A stretch of DNA of 64,000 nt from Buxus sempervirens. Its lineage: Eukaryota; Streptophyta; Magnoliopsida; Buxales; Buxaceae. The stretch is from contig OX387185.1 of assembly GCA_947561395.2 (NCBI GenBank), positions 20,238,366-20,302,365 on the forward strand, read 5' to 3'. Positions 1 through 11,286 of the stretch are shown piece by piece. The notes under the pieces were generated by a model that saw only the letters and a list, made by a program, of their open reading frames with translations, had not been told where the DNA came from and made no database searches. Every line of letters starts with the position of its first letter. The first letter of the stretch is position 1. Position numbers and translations under genes: made by a program.

Positions 1-975
1 CTGTGCAAAGGAAGTGGAGGAATCCGATTGTTCAGCCATAGCAGAGTAATCAATGATTTTTCCTGACCTAACCCCCTCCTCTATCCAGTCAGCCACTTGT
101 ACCAAGGCTGCAAAGTTGGTGGTAGTCTAACCCACCAAGTGATTGTAGAAAGGCTACCCCAGTGTACTTATGAACATCGAGATCATCTTAGGCTCCAACA
201 TAGGTGGCCTGACTTGGGAGGCAGTCTCTCTCCACCTCTTGGCATATTGACTCACAGATTTATCCTTTCCTTTGCTCATTCTCATCATGTCGTACCGGTC
301 TGGCATGATCTCCAAGTTAAACTTGTATTGGGCCAAAAAAACGTTGGCCAAGTCCTTCCATCTTCTTATCCTTCCATGGTCCATGGTGGCAAACCACCTC
401 AAAGCCGCTCCCATCAGACTCCTTTGGAAGAGTTGGATCAGTATGCCATTGTCCCGGCCAAACTGGCACAAAGCCTCACAGTATAACTTCAGGTGGCTCA
501 TTGGGCAGCCCGTGCCATCATATTTATCAAAGTCTGGGCACTTAAATTTTGTCGCTAGGCAAACATTCAGGTATATGCACAGGTCTTTGAAGGTGATACC
601 CCCATAATTGCTCACCCCCTTCACTTCTTTGAGTTCTTCTTGGATCCTCTCCAGCTTGTGTAGGAGTTTCCTTTCCATCTTGTCCCTTGCTTTTTCCTTT
701 TCCATCTCTTTCTCAGATTCAACAGTATTTTCCCTGATTAGGATAGGTTCAGGGACAGGTTCCGAAATGGGTTTAGGTATGGGTTGAGCTGGAGGTGGGA
801 TGTTGGTTTGAGGTAGTGGTGCTTGGTGGGGAGTGGAGGCTTGGTTTTGGGCTTGGGCTTGTTGGGCCTGAGCCGCCAGTAAGTCTCCCAGCATTTTGGC
901 CAATCCTGCCACTTGCTCTTGTAGTTGAACAAAGTCCTGAGCCGGGACGATGGATTGATTCTCATCAAGATTCAT
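1..975 (-). pseudogene. gag: Tat-type retrotransposon gag, element A (truncated by window edge)
   Basis: The frame starts at the ATG complementary to 973-975 and runs leftward out of the window. A Gln/Ala/Pro-rich N-terminus is followed by a Lys/Glu-rich helical stretch and then the capsid-type retrotransposon gag domain (KFKCPDFDKYDGTGCP, then FQRSLMGAALRWF and SQYAKRWRE). The same blocks occur in the gag of element C at 57 kb, which places element A in the Tat group. Two in-frame TAG stops, at 154-156 and 127-129, break the frame, yet the codons beyond them keep reading as gag down to base 1, so this is a decayed single frame. The 48 codons upstream of the chosen ATG look like untranslated leader. 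The product would be the structural capsid polyprotein that packages element RNA in the cytoplasm. PBS and 5' LTR lie to the right, in the correct order. Confidence 0.85.
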
Positions 976-1178
976 TGTGCGAGCTTTTGATTTGGTCACG
1001 GGAGCAATGGTTGCAAGTATTTTATACTTGAAGAAGGAAAAACAAATAAATATGTCAGCTCCAATTTTTATCCTAGTCATACACCCATAAATGTAGATAC
1101 GCGAGGTAGGTGAACACAAGTTCAGATTTATTTGTTTTCATTTTTTTGTTTTTTTAATTATTTTTTTTAGAATTGTCG

Positions 1179-1610
1179 GAATATTTTAGGGCTTCCAAAG
1201 GTCCCACAAAAATTTGAATTGATTGGTACGAAAAAGACCAACCAAAGGTTTTTTGGAATATTTTAGGGTTTCCAAATGTCCCACAAAAATTTGAATTGAT
1301 TGGTACGAAAAAGACCAACCAAAGGTTTTTTAGAATATTTTAGGGCTTCCAAGTGTCCCACAAAGATTTGAATTGATTGGTACGAAAAAGACCAACCAAA
1401 GGTTTTTTGGAATATTTTAGGGCTTCCAAGTGTCCCGCAAAAATTTGAATTGATTGGTATGAAAAAGACCAACCAAAGGTTTTTTGGAATATTTTAGGGC
1501 TTCCAAGTGTCCCACAAAGATTTGAATTGATTGGTACAAAAAAACCGACCAAAGGTTTTTTGGAATATTTTAGGGCTTCCAAGTGTCCCACAAAATTTTG
1601 AATTTATTTG
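1179..1610. repeat. 77-bp tandem repeat array in the element A leader
   Basis: The word GAATATTTTAGGGYTTCC starts at 1179, 1256, 1333, 1410, 1487 and 1563, giving spacings of 77, 77, 77, 77 and 76 bp. There are five full units and a sixth partial one. The unit also holds CCCACAAA, TTTGAATTGATTGG and GACCAACCAAAGG. The array lies about 200 bp upstream of the element A gag start, inside its untranslated leader. Read on the - strand the unit is free of stop codons in all three phases, which produces long overlapping open frames; I do not regard these as genes. Tandem arrays are known in untranslated parts of Tat elements. Confidence 0.95.
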
Positions 1611-3469
1611 CAAAATTTCCTCTGTTTTCAAGTTCAAAAGTTTTATTGAAACATGTTTGAGGTGAATTGGTATCAAGAAATATGAAAGCTTGGCTCCCCT
1701 TTAATGTATCTTCTTTAAGCTTGAGGAAAAGGGTAGATTTGTGTTCCAATATTAGGTTAAATCCTTTGTTGAATCATTTGAGCACTTAAATTACTTTTCC
1801 ATACTCCCATTGAGGTGCCCATAGGTTATTTACAATGTTTTTGGCATTTTACATTCAAAAAGTTTGGGATAGCAATCAATTTGCACATTTCTGGATTGTA
1901 TCCGACATATCAAGTCAGCTAAAGGTATGCTTTTTGTATCCGACATAAATAATCAGATACACTCATAAAACCTTTTTGCCGACAATAAATATCGGATACA
2001 AATATTATATAGCTTTACCGACCTAAGTTGTCGGTTAATGCCGAAATAGCCCTTTTTGACTCATTTGTTCCCCAGATTTGTACTCATTATGTTATGTTTA
2101 TTCCCACTTAATGTTCACCTTGATTTGGCCTCTAAATACAGTCCTAAATTGGACTTTGACACTATATTTACAAAAATGCATGAATCCTCATGAGGGTACA
2201 TGTTCCCTCCAAAGTTAAACACCATATTCATGGATTTTGTACTTTTCGTTGCCTCCTACATGAATTTTGGGTAGGATTACTTTTGAAAAGAGTAAACAAG
2301 ACTCTTCCTATAGGATACACCACTCTTAGGGTACAGACTTTATTGGGAACAATTTCATCCCAAGCATATGGACACCATGGCTCTTACTTTACATGATATG
2401 AAGGTAATTAAAAAAAATGAATTTACCTTGTCACCTTGTGTTACCTTCAATATGGTATTCATATTATACCTTGGCCTGTGAAACATGCAAACGGCCTTCC
2501 CTCAATTACACCCAATTCCCCAAACATAATTGTTTACTTTAGTTGAAAAAGTGTTTCTTGACTTTCAAGCGTATGGTTTTTGGGTTTTGGCTTATTCGAA
2601 ACTTAGATCTCAAGCCTAGTGATGACCACAATGTCATCACATCATTAGCTCAAAGTTCTAAGGTGAATGTTTTCACTTTCGCTTTCCGAAGTAACTACCT
2701 CGGTGCGCCAAGCTACACACATTCGGGTTCAACTTCCTATAGGTAATGGGTAGGCTATGCAAAAAGTTTAAAGTGCTCAAGTGCATTTGAAATTTAAGGT
2801 GCATTCACAACGTCCCAGCCCCTTGCCACTCTTTTTCGTAGCCATGTATACATTTTCAAGCCAAGGCATAATAGGACATCATATTGACCGTAAATAATCA
2901 CAAGCAAACAAGACATTAAAATTACCCAAATATGCTCATGACCATTATGTACCAAAAAATCAACCAAGCATGTTATCACATTGTACACAATTAATTATGC
3001 AAAACATGCTTAAAAACCCAAAAATACCCACTAAATTCCTAGATTTCATGCTCATGATCTTTATGTTCAAAACATAGCCTTAAACCCCCAAATTGTAGCA
3101 TGTTATAAAAAAATACAGTAATTAATCATATTGTACAAGAAAGGATTGTTCATGGAAAACATGCTTGAACCCCAAAAATCCTAAACTCCTAGATTTCATG
3201 TTCTTAATCTTTATGTTCAACTCATGGCATTAAAAACCCCAAATTAAAGCATGTTATCACAAAATGCATCAAAATCATGTTACAAGATAGGCTCCCCCCT
3301 AAACAAATTTCTAGACACAATCAAGCAACTTGTACATGCCATATCTTCATGAGTCTTCTAAGCATACAAATCAGCTTTAAAATACATCAAACATACTCAA
3401 ATAAAATAAACAAAATAGCAAGCAAAAAAAAACATGAACAAATATACAAAATATGGCTTAAATCCACAA
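1611..3469 (-). other. 5' untranslated region of element A
   Basis: About 1.9 kb between the PBS and the 77-bp array with no supported coding frame. It is AT-rich. Around 1890-2040 it holds several copies of the word TATCCGAC and its complement. The clearest is a hairpin at 2017-2035 with arms ACCGAC/GTCGGT and loop CTAAGTT. A direct repetition is visible at 3000-3260: 'catgcttaaaaacccaaaa', 'ctcctagatttcatg' and 'tcttTATGTTCAA' each recur about 170-180 bp apart. No ORF1 of the kind seen in element C is present. Confidence 0.6.
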
Positions 3470-3488
3470 GTCCCTATCGGAGTCACCA
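3470..3488 (-). other. Primer binding site of element A
   Basis: On the - strand the LTR ends ...TCTCACA, then two bases, then TGGTGACTCCGATAGGGAC. A sequence starting TGG directly downstream of a 5' LTR is the expected tRNA primer site. The site in element D at 44630 (TGGCAACTCCACTGGGGG) has the same layout and a similar core. I did not match it to a particular tRNA. Confidence 0.7.
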
Positions 3489-5937
3489 GTTGTGAGATAT
3501 GGACAATCAACCAAATGACTTCCTCAATCATCACACGGGCTCGATTAAATCATGGAGTCGCCACCATTCAGTTTTAGGTGTGAATGGAAACCAAAAATAA
3601 TTAAATAAAATACAAAGAGGAAAATTAAAGTAAAATAGCTCTACTTTAAAAAAATAAAAATAAACCAGAGATGGGTAAAGGGATTAGGTTATGAATAGGG
3701 GAAGGTGTTAGGCACCCCTATTCATTCACACAAGGTGCTTGCCAAGTATTGTTCATGTTTAAATAAATGCTTGCTAATTAACACAATAAAAAAAAGCTTA
3801 AAAAGAGTTCAACATATGTATGATTCCTCCACATGAGCAGTCCAATAAATTATGGACACTCTCTATGGATGCATCACTTCTAGGACATTCCCATTTAATG
3901 AAAATCAAAGTAAAACTTGAATACAAGCAAGTTGAAACAAATCCGGAAAATTCAGTAGAAGATGAAGCCATTGGAGCTTGAAAATCTCATTCGACCATAA
4001 ATCATTCAAATCAAATGCATAATGAATCAAACCAAAGCCATTTGAAAGATTATGTAAAGTAGAAGACTCAGGAAAATTTCCAGGTAAATCCGATTAAAAA
4101 CATAAGAGATATGCTTGTTTGAAATCTGCTGTTATAAGTTGATAAAAGTGACAAGTGGGCAACTTTGAAAACCTATTTGTGAAGATTGGCTCCATATAAA
4201 TCTCTGAAAACTTGTATGAATGAAGTTTGAGGTGCCATCTTTCAAATGAAATAGGCCCCACACAAAACTTCATTTGAATGTGACTTATGTGACCTCCCGA
4301 ACATGGTTAGAGGATCACAGATTAACCCAGAATTCTGCTATTGAGCAGTTCTGAGTCAATCAAACACACAAGACACAAATGAAATTGAAAAGTCTTGAAA
4401 CCAATTGGATTTGAAATTACACTCATAAAGGAAAACACAGAAATAAAAACCACTTAAATCGGACTTAAAACAAGCAAATGGTGCTCAGTCAAAGTGACAG
4501 GTTCAGCAATCTGGCCTGAACTGACCTGTCGATTTTGATCAAGTGGTATCAAAAATCCACTTCATAGAAATTGCTGAAATTTTACAGACTAAACCTAGAC
4601 AATCCCACCTATCACATGTCTTTAGAATCACTCAAAAATTCATCCGGATGACGAAGTTATGAGTGTTCTAAGACAGGGTACAGGTGCTGTCCTGTCTTGA
4701 AAACTTTAGGTAAAAATCAACCTAAAACAGTGAGCAAGTATGTGCGATCTAAACCAAATGTGCACGCCTGACTTCGGTCGGTGCACTAGGTAAAAATGGG
4801 AAATTGGAGTCGCCACCACCTGATGGGGTGCAGGCGGACACCTTGGTGCCTAGATTTTCTATTAGACTGGTCTACGGCTTAGAGATTCTACGTAAAGTTT
4901 TCGGTTGCGGTCCGGGGAAGTCCTTAGACACCCCGGTCCGCCCCATCGAATGACGGGTCCCATAGGTTTCCCTGGTTTGAGTCAACTTTGGTCTCTCACT
5001 CACCCGATTCCTATTCCAGCATGCAATTTGATTAAGTCTGGCGGGATCGCCAAAGTGGTGTGGGTCCCTTTACTTGGTTTTATCTTCTTTAGTTAGCATG
5101 ATCTGGGTCTGGTGGGGTGGGCCCCGTTGGAAGGCCCACGGTATCCCTTGGTGGGCTAAGTGTGGCCCACATGTTCCTTGGTGGGCCAAGTGTGGCCCTT
5201 TGGACTTTGGTTCAATTTGACTTGATTTTATTTTGAAGTTCAAGTTGGGTTATTAAGTTATTTCCATGCAAAGTGGGTCGGATTGCTTTGCGGGCCCCTG
5301 GGTGGGCCCCACAGTTGCAGCCAAGTGATTTATTGGTTTTATCTTGCTTAAGTTTCCAAAATGGGCCAAGCCTGGGCTTGGGGCCCTTTACCTGGGCTTG
5401 GGCTTGAAAACCCAGGACTTCCTGGTTTAGGGTTTTAAAACCCTATCCTGGTCTGGTTCAATGGGCTTGGTGGGCCCGACAGGCCCTGCCCGTGGTCTCG
5501 GCCAAACCATAACCTGATTTAAGCATGTATGCCCCACCTAGGGCTTGGGTGGGCCCCGTTGGAAGGCCCACTGGAAATCAAGTTAGACCGGGTGGTCTGA
5601 GTCCCATGTTGGGTTTCCGGGTGACCCGGAAACCCTATTGGTTCATTTGGTTTGAGAATGTCCCCCACAGTCAGCAAAAATTACGGAATATATAGAAATC
5701 ACAAAATGCACAAGATATACAAGAATCACATACACTGGGTCCAAGGGGAGGGACCTGGGGCCCTTGTGGGCGGAGCGAAGCCCACGGGGCAAGGTCCCTC
5801 CTCGCACCAAGGAACGAGTTAGATGCACAGCGAACAAAGGGGTTGGGGGTGCGGGGGGCGAAGCCCCCCACGTTACGGTATAGGGGTATTTTCGGAATTT
5901 AAAAATATGAGCAATTCGGCCTTGAAAAGGTATGCGC

Positions 5938-6345
5938 TGACCTCTGGGTGCTAGGCGCGAGGTCAGCGCGCAGTGGGCGGACCAAAACAACAGAAAAAGC
6001 ACCCGCGGGCAAGGTGGGCGCGAGCTCAACGCGAGGTAGGCGCGAACTCAGCGCACCCAAAAAGAGGTGGGCGCGAGCTCAGCACGAACTAGGGGCGAGC
6101 TCAGTGCACCCAAAAGGAAGTGGGCGCGAGCTTAGCGCGAGCTAGGCACAAGCTCAGCGCACCAAAAGGAAGTGGGCGCGAGCTTAGCGCGAGGTGAGCG
6201 CACCCAAAAAGGTAGGCGCGAGCTTAGCGCGAGGTGGGCGCGAGCTCAGCGCACCCAAAAAAAGTAGGCACGAGCTCAACGCACCCAAAAAAGGTAGGTG
6301 CGAGCTCAGCACACCCAAAAAAAGTGGGCGCGAGCTCAGCACATA
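5938..6345. repeat. GC-rich GGGCGCGAGCTCAGCGCA tandem array
   Basis: Roughly ten irregular copies of GGGCGCGAGCTCAGCGCA followed by CCCAAAAA, with variants in which GAGCTC becomes GAGCTT and half units lack the A-tract. Each unit contains the palindrome GAGCTC inside GCGC words. The array is far richer in G+C and CpG than its surroundings. Open frames across it on both strands are products of the repeat. A short copy of the same wording occurs in an unrelated LTR at 18083-18104. Confidence 0.9.
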
Positions 6346-7030
6346 CCCTTGCCGAAACGCGACTCTCTGTTTTTTTTGCCCGAACTCCATTTTTAACTGG
6401 TTTTTAAGCTCTGTAATCACTCTCTGGGGATCCTTAGAACCCCAGAAGACCTCTAAACACAATTTGAAATTAATATAAACTTCTCTATATCGAATCAAAA
6501 TCTCATCCGAAGGTCTCCGTAACATCCCAAGACACGAACAGCAACCAAAACTAACGAAGAAGGGAACAGGGGGGTTTTATATCGGGGTACAACAGATGAA
6601 GATCTCATGGGGGAACATGCTCCCCCTTTGAATCATACAAGCAATATTACTAAACGAAACACCATAACATATTAAATTACCGGAACAAAGAATATCGCAA
6701 TTAGCTTATTTATGTGGGACAAAAGGTTAAGGCTATCGGGAACATTACCTGGGTGTTTTAACACCCCCGGTAGGATGTGTTGGACCTTGGAGCTCGAGCG
6801 ACTGTCAGAGCAGTACCTCTCCACGCCCACAGCAAGATCTCCTTCGGGTTTGATGAGGAAGAAGAGGAAGAGAGGGAACGGGGTCTTGAACCAGGTAGAG
6901 TGGGGAAGAAGGAGATGAAAGCCGGCAAAGTCGTGCCAACCCAGAAAGAAAATCTAACCAAAACAAAATGCCGAACCCCAAAAATCCCCCAACCTTAAAA
7001 ATCCGAACACCCTGCAACGAATGGTCGCGC

Positions 7031-7040
7031 AGTTTTTATA
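7031..7040 (-). promoter_or_regulatory. TATA box of solo LTR 4759-7724
   Basis: The - strand reads TATAAAAACT, the only good TATA word in the U3 half of this LTR, with transcription expected toward lower coordinates. A long palindrome begins 16 bp upstream of it. Confidence 0.55.
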
Positions 7041-7055
7041 GGAGAGAAAAAAAGG

Positions 7056-7098
7056 GGTATCCGCTAAGCTTGCGCTGAGCGCAAGCTTAGCGCATACC
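7056..7098. repeat. 43-bp palindrome upstream of the LTR TATA box
   Basis: Inner arms GCTAAGCTTGCGCT / AGCGCAAGCTTAGC are perfect around a single central G (7077). With the flanks GGTATCC and GCATACC the arms reach 21 bp with one C-C mismatch. The sequence is absent from the other Tat LTR copies here, although each of those has a different palindrome in the comparable place. Confidence 0.93.
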
Positions 7099-8790
7099 GC
7101 TTGCCATGTTCGTGCGAGCGACCAAATGATTAAAAATCAATTAATGCAGCCGCTCGATGGTCGGAAAATCCGAATTTTTCGAATTTAGTCCCTGGTTATT
7201 TTCAATTTAATCCGATATTCTTGGATTTTTACAGATTTAGTCCCTGGGATATTTTGAATGTTTGGATATTTATGGATTTGATCCCCGAGATATTTTCCTG
7301 CACAACTCGCCACGTGTGCAGCTTTTTGCTACGTGCGCAGTTTGCCGGTTTTGCTGCTCGGGAATTTTGTCAGTTCATATTTTCTTCATCCGGGCTCAAA
7401 TTTGGGCAAACTCAGTTGCGTTAGAATCGTATCGGAGCCCTCTATCCAATGGCATGGGGGTAAGCACCCGGATCGGGGTTTATCAGAAAGTCAACTTTCG
7501 GTTCCCCCTCAAGTTTGACTGCTTGCAGAACCTTCATCCGGACTCTGATTCCTGCAAACTCAGTTGCGTTGGAACCGTGTCAGGATTCTCTATCTAATGA
7601 GATAAAGCAAGGTGGTCAACTATCACCTGATCAAAAAGTCAACTTTTTGTCCCCTCGGGGTTTGACTTTCTGCCAGGGTTTCCATTTTTAGCACTTCCAG
7701 GGGTGCAAAAATAAGGTGCTTACACCAAAATCATTTGAAAAAAATTGGAAAACCCCAGAAAAATGTAGGGCACGAATTTGGCTCAAAACTCTCATTGATT
7801 GGAGAGAAAATATCAAAACCCCCAAAATAGGGCAAAAATCCCCAAAACAGAGAGACTAGACCATGAGGTCTTCTCTACTAAAAAATGAACTTGCTTGTAT
7901 TCTTTTGAAAACCATTAAGAAATGTCCAAGAAAGATTCAGAGTAAGGAATAGGTTCATGCATCTCATTGATTAAGAAAATGAATCGAATATGCCCGTATT
8001 GAGACAAAAAATCCCAACTTGAGAGATTAGACTAGGAAAGCTTTCTCTTAAAGATAGGATTACTTGAAAATCTTGTAAAACAGTTAGAAATAATCAAGAA
8101 ACATCTAGGGTAAAGATCCGATTCATGAATCTTATGGATTGAAGAAGATGAATCGGATGTACACGTATTGACACGAAAATCCTAACTTGAGAGATTGGGC
8201 TATGAAAACCTCCTCTCAAAGATAGGATTACTTGAAATCCATTTGAGGATCATAAAAAATTTGATCTAAGGCCATTTATCTCAGATCTATCACAATGAAT
8301 ATGATAGATCCAAAATACGAGCCTATTTCATCAAAACCGGTGAGATGTGTGCATGTGTAAAAAAACATCTTTTTTCGGAGGGAATGGAGATCCAATGCTA
8401 TAAAGAGCATGGATCTTGGTATTCTCTCCAGAAAACGGAATCAAACTCATAAGATTAATCAACACATATGAATCACAACATATAGTATTCAAATGGGGGG
8501 TTCTATAACTAGGGTTCCATTCTCATTCTCGTTTCCCCTAGCTTTCTCTTCACGTTTTACGGCTAGAGAGGGTCTTGAGGTACTTTGAGACAGGAATAGG
8601 GTTCCAATCACACTCAGGCCTTACTCTAAAGGAAGGAAGCAGAAGAAACTAACCCTAGAATTTAAGAACAGAAAAATAAAAGGGTTTTAGGCTTACCTGG
8701 GATTCTGGGAGCAATGAGGCAGAGGTTCCCTTCTTCACTTGGAGCTCTTCAATCTCCAATCTTCTAGTCATTTGATTGAGAAGAGGCCTC

Positions 8791-8800
8791 CTATTTATAG
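8791..8800 (-). promoter_or_regulatory. TATA box of element A 5' LTR
   Basis: CTATAAATAG on the - strand, about 375 bp inside the LTR start at 9172. The sister LTR on the + strand has TATAAATAG at 11278-11286, about 415 bp inside its own start. Confidence 0.6.
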
Positions 8801-9032
8801 ACAAAGGCTAGGGCAAGGGGAGCCCTAATGGTAGACACAAACATATGTCTAGAATCCTCCCACTTAAACCCTAAGGCTATTTTCGGGATTTCCTACCTCT
8901 TAGATGGAGGTAAAACAGTAAAAAAAGTGAAAACTCTTGGAATTTTCAAAGTTTGCAGCAAAACATTAGTATTCGACAACTCAGGTTGGATACAAACAAA
9001 AACCTTTGTATCCGACAGATAACAAAATAATT

Positions 9033-9096
9033 TGTATCCGACAATTATTGTCGGATACACAGGAAAAAGCTCCTATCCGAACTTTCACTTCGGATA
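9033..9096. repeat. Two TATCCGA hairpins in U3 of element A LTR
   Basis: Hairpin 1 (9033-9059) has perfect 13-bp arms TGTATCCGACAAT / ATTGTCGGATACA around one T. Hairpin 2 (9074-9096) has 8-bp arms TATCCGAA / TTCGGATA and a 7-base loop. A weaker third copy near 8970 pairs only if G-T wobbles are allowed. The stem wording recurs in Tat LTRs at 22 kb, 47 kb and 49 kb. Confidence 0.93.
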
Positions 9097-9172
9097 CAAA
9101 AGAAAATTTGATTTTTTAATGATTTTGACCAATTATTCATCTTTTTATGCAGTGCAATTTGGGGTGTCTACA

Positions 9173-10521
9173 CATACATGAAATCGATGCAATAATGAAC
9201 ATGTTTTGAGTTGGAAGCTCATTGTTAGTGTTTCATTACTTTTCTCTTCCACTTTCTTCTATTTTCTTCATGTTTAATGTCATCAAAAGACCTCCCATGG
9301 TAAGGGGAGGTAGTTGAACCAAGAGGGAGAGGAGGACAGACCAAGGTGGTTTTACTTAGGGCCTCACTTTAATGCCTTTTCTATGTTCCTTTTTATTTGG
9401 CAAAGGAAGAGCTTGTTCTTCCCTTCTTCATCCAATGTACCCCTTTTTAATCCCCCATATTCCTTTCTTCACTTGCTTCCTTACAAGTACTTAGCACCCT
9501 TTGTTTGATACTTATCATTATGTGGAGTTTATAGCATTCATGTATGTTTGCATGGACACTAATCAGATACCACACACACCATATCAGTAGCTGTATGCCC
9601 TTGCTCTCCTCTATTTGAATTGCATCTCAAGATCTACTTGTATACCTTGAAAACATGATGCACATGTATGACAACCATGGTTAGAGAGAATGTTAGACCT
9701 CTTTTAATTTTAGTTTTCTTATTATTTCTACACACATCATGTGTGCACACACACATCCACTTTAAGCATGATTTTAAAGTCTTTAACCTTGTTTTTTTGT
9801 ATTGTGTTGATTAAGTGAACATGTACATGGTGTGGCCGGAGACCTTGGCATGACCTTCCGAGTCATTCCTACTCCTCTTGATATGAAGACAAGGAGCAGC
9901 CATTTTTACCAGAAAAGAGACACTTTTGGTCTCTTTCAAGTGTGGGGATTTCACCCCAGGTGGAGGAGTAAGGCCCCAAGCCTTGCTCCCCACTTCCTTG
10001 GCTTTAACCCATTTTAATCTAACCAAATAAAACCAATAGGGTTTTGGGCTCTCCCTTAACCCAATTTGGGGCTTGGGCCCTACATGGGTCTAAATTGAAC
10101 ACCGGTAGGCCTTCCAACGAGGCCCACACTCTAGACACAGGTCATTTGAGCTAAAAAGATAAAATTAAAATAAAGGGACCAACACCACACATGTGGTCCC
10201 ACCAACACTTAATCAAATGAGCACGTTGGCATAGGACAAGTGAGATAAAAGTGAGTTGACTCAATTCAAGATTAACCAGGGATAACCCATGGGGCCCGTC
10301 ACCCGACAGGACGGACCAGGGTGTCTACGAACTTCCCCGAACCGTAATCAGGCACTTTCTCATAATCTCAAGCTGCAGACCACCTAATAGAAAAACACTA
10401 GGGACCCAGGTGTCTACCTGCACCCCATCAAGTAGTGGCAACTCCTCATTCCCCATTTCCCAAAAGGAGGCATGCACTCGCGTTCACCTCATCTCGTGGC
10501 CCACGGATCGACACGTGCACA
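9173..10521 (+). mobile_element. 3' part of a Tat-type LTR (+), cut on its left by element A
   Basis: The + strand carries the complement of blocks found in the Tat LTRs at 4.8, 21.1 and 46 kb: 'aaccaatagggtttt', 'aggccttccaacgaggccca', 'accctggt..gacggg', and 'aggtgtctacctgcaccccatc'. It ends ...CACGTGCACA at 10521, the expected U5 end. The 5' part is missing because element A was inserted at 9172/9173. It interrupts the gag of element B, which resumes at 10522; GGTAG (10522-10526) should be one copy of its target duplication. No coding frame is supported. Confidence 0.75.
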
Positions 10522-10862
10522 GGTAGTACTTCCTAGAGGAAGTAAGGATGCAGAAGGAGGCTGAGTTCTTGGTGATAGCTCAGGGTGGTTAGACGGTAGC
10601 CCAGTATGAGGCTAGATTTAGTGAGTTGTCTCGTTTTGCTCCACATCTAGTGGACACTGACAGCAAGAAAGCGAGGCACTTTGAGAGAGGACTCAGGACT
10701 AATATTAAAGAAAGGGTTATGATATTTCTGAGTTCCAGCTTTTATGAGACAGTTCGTAGAGCTTCGGCTTATGAGAGAACTATTACATTGAGGAGAGCTG
10801 AATTCATGAAGGGCAGAGTTGCATCTAGGCCTACTGAGCAGAAGGGAGTCCCGTCTGGGGAC
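10522..10862 (+). pseudogene. gag: Tekay-like gag, middle part (element B)
   Basis: The frame reads a gypsy gag segment: EEVRMQKEAEFLVIAQGG, a stop at a place where related gags have Ser-Met, then VAQYEARFSELSRFAP and HFERGLRTNIKERV. These are the helical capsid blocks of the retrotransposon gag family. The left end is broken by the Tat LTR ending at 10521. The right end is broken by solo LTR 10863-12669. Removing that LTR with one GGGAC copy rejoins the codons in frame with 12675, so the insertion landed in a continuous gag. The product would be a structural capsid protein; this copy is dead. Confidence 0.85.
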
Positions 10863-11005
10863 TGTAGACACCCCAAATTGCACTAAAAATGAGCAAATAA
10901 TTGAAAATATTAATTGTGATTTGAAACAGGTCAAAAAAGTATAAAATCTGGCCAAATTGGTCATGCCCGTATTTTGTTTACGATCTGGTCATGCCCGCAG
11001 TTGAT

Positions 11006-11055
11006 ATACGGGCACGGCGTGCCCGTATTAATAATATGGGCAGGGCGCGCCCGTA
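11006..11055. repeat. GC-rich hairpin pair in U3 of the solo J LTR
   Basis: Hairpin 1 (11006-11028) has perfect 10-bp arms ATACGGGCAC / GTGCCCGTAT around GGC. Hairpin 2 (11035-11055) pairs TATGGGC with GCCCGTA using one G-T wobble. Further half copies ('catgcccg', 'tacgggcacggg') flank them at 10965-11075. They occupy the position held by TATCCGA hairpins in the related LTR of element A. Confidence 0.9.
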
Positions 11056-11277
11056 ATATATATACGGGCACGGGGGTTTTTGTGCGAATTTATCCTTTCT
11101 CAATTTCTGAGCCTTATCTGCATCCAAATATATCTTTGGGATATGCGAATCCTCTTATTTATCCATTCGAATCTCTTATTATCCTATTTGACAAAGGATT
11201 GGCATTATCCTTGTGTTTAACTCAATCTGAAACTCTATCTTGCCAAACCTTGGACCAACCATGCCCCTGGGTTTGCC

Positions 11278-11286
11278 TATAAATAG
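11278..11286 (+). promoter_or_regulatory. TATA box of solo J LTR
   Basis: TATAAATAG about 415 bp from the LTR start, followed by 'gagggcctctcctc', a typical LTR promoter layout. The matching box in element A LTR is at 8791-8800 (-). Confidence 0.65.

Larger units (their letters stand above)
4759..7724 (-). mobile_element. Solo Tat/Ogre-type LTR with CCAAA target duplication
   Basis: The block is bounded by TGTGCACGCC (4759) and GGTGCTTACA (7724) and flanked on both sides by CCAAA (4754-4758 and 7725-7729), so a 2966-bp LTR inserted here and its internal region was removed by recombination. It shares the GAGTCGCC...CTGATGGGGTGCAGG block, the TCTGCGGCTTGAGATTC block and the TGTAAGCACC start (read on -) with the LTRs at 21145 and 45983. 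A TATA box is at 7031-7040 (-). It contains a GC-rich array at 5938-6345 and a 43-bp palindrome at 7056-7098. It lies inside the element A 5' LTR. Confidence 0.93.
3491..9172 (-). mobile_element. 5' LTR of element A (J subfamily), split by a solo LTR
   Basis: In the - direction the LTR starts TGTAGACACCCCAAATTGCA (9172) and ends ...CTCACA (3491). The same start and end bound the + strand solo LTR at 10863-12669, and the 3' part (3500-3750) matches that LTR's 3' part. It is cut by solo LTR 4759-7724; removing the insert and one target duplication leaves about 2.7 kb. The outer flank at 9173-9177 is CATAC; the partner copy would lie left of the window. A TATA box (CTATAAATAG, 8791-8800) and upstream hairpins at 9033-9096 mark the promoter side. 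Since a PBS and gag follow, this is a 5' LTR. Confidence 0.85.
7725..9172 (-). other. Promoter-side half of the element A 5' LTR
   Basis: Not a gene. The stretch has several partly repeated sentences, for example 'ttgagagattRGRCTAKGAAA' near 8020-8040 and 8180-8200, and 'gaatCGGATGTaCaCGTATTGA' near 7985 and 8150, giving three diverged copies of about 140-180 bp between 7780 and 8240. The TATA box is at 8791-8800 (-). Two TATCCGA hairpins follow at 9033-9096, before the LTR start at 9172. Confidence 0.6.

Noticed and set aside
1263-1676. Three overlapping - strand open frames with repeated peptides
   Set aside because: They are translations of the 77-bp tandem array in successive phases; no start context, no domain and no conservation can be shown.
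5948-6525. Open frames on both strands through the GC-rich array
   Set aside because: Low-complexity peptides that mirror the tandem unit; both strands are open because the unit is nearly free of stop words.
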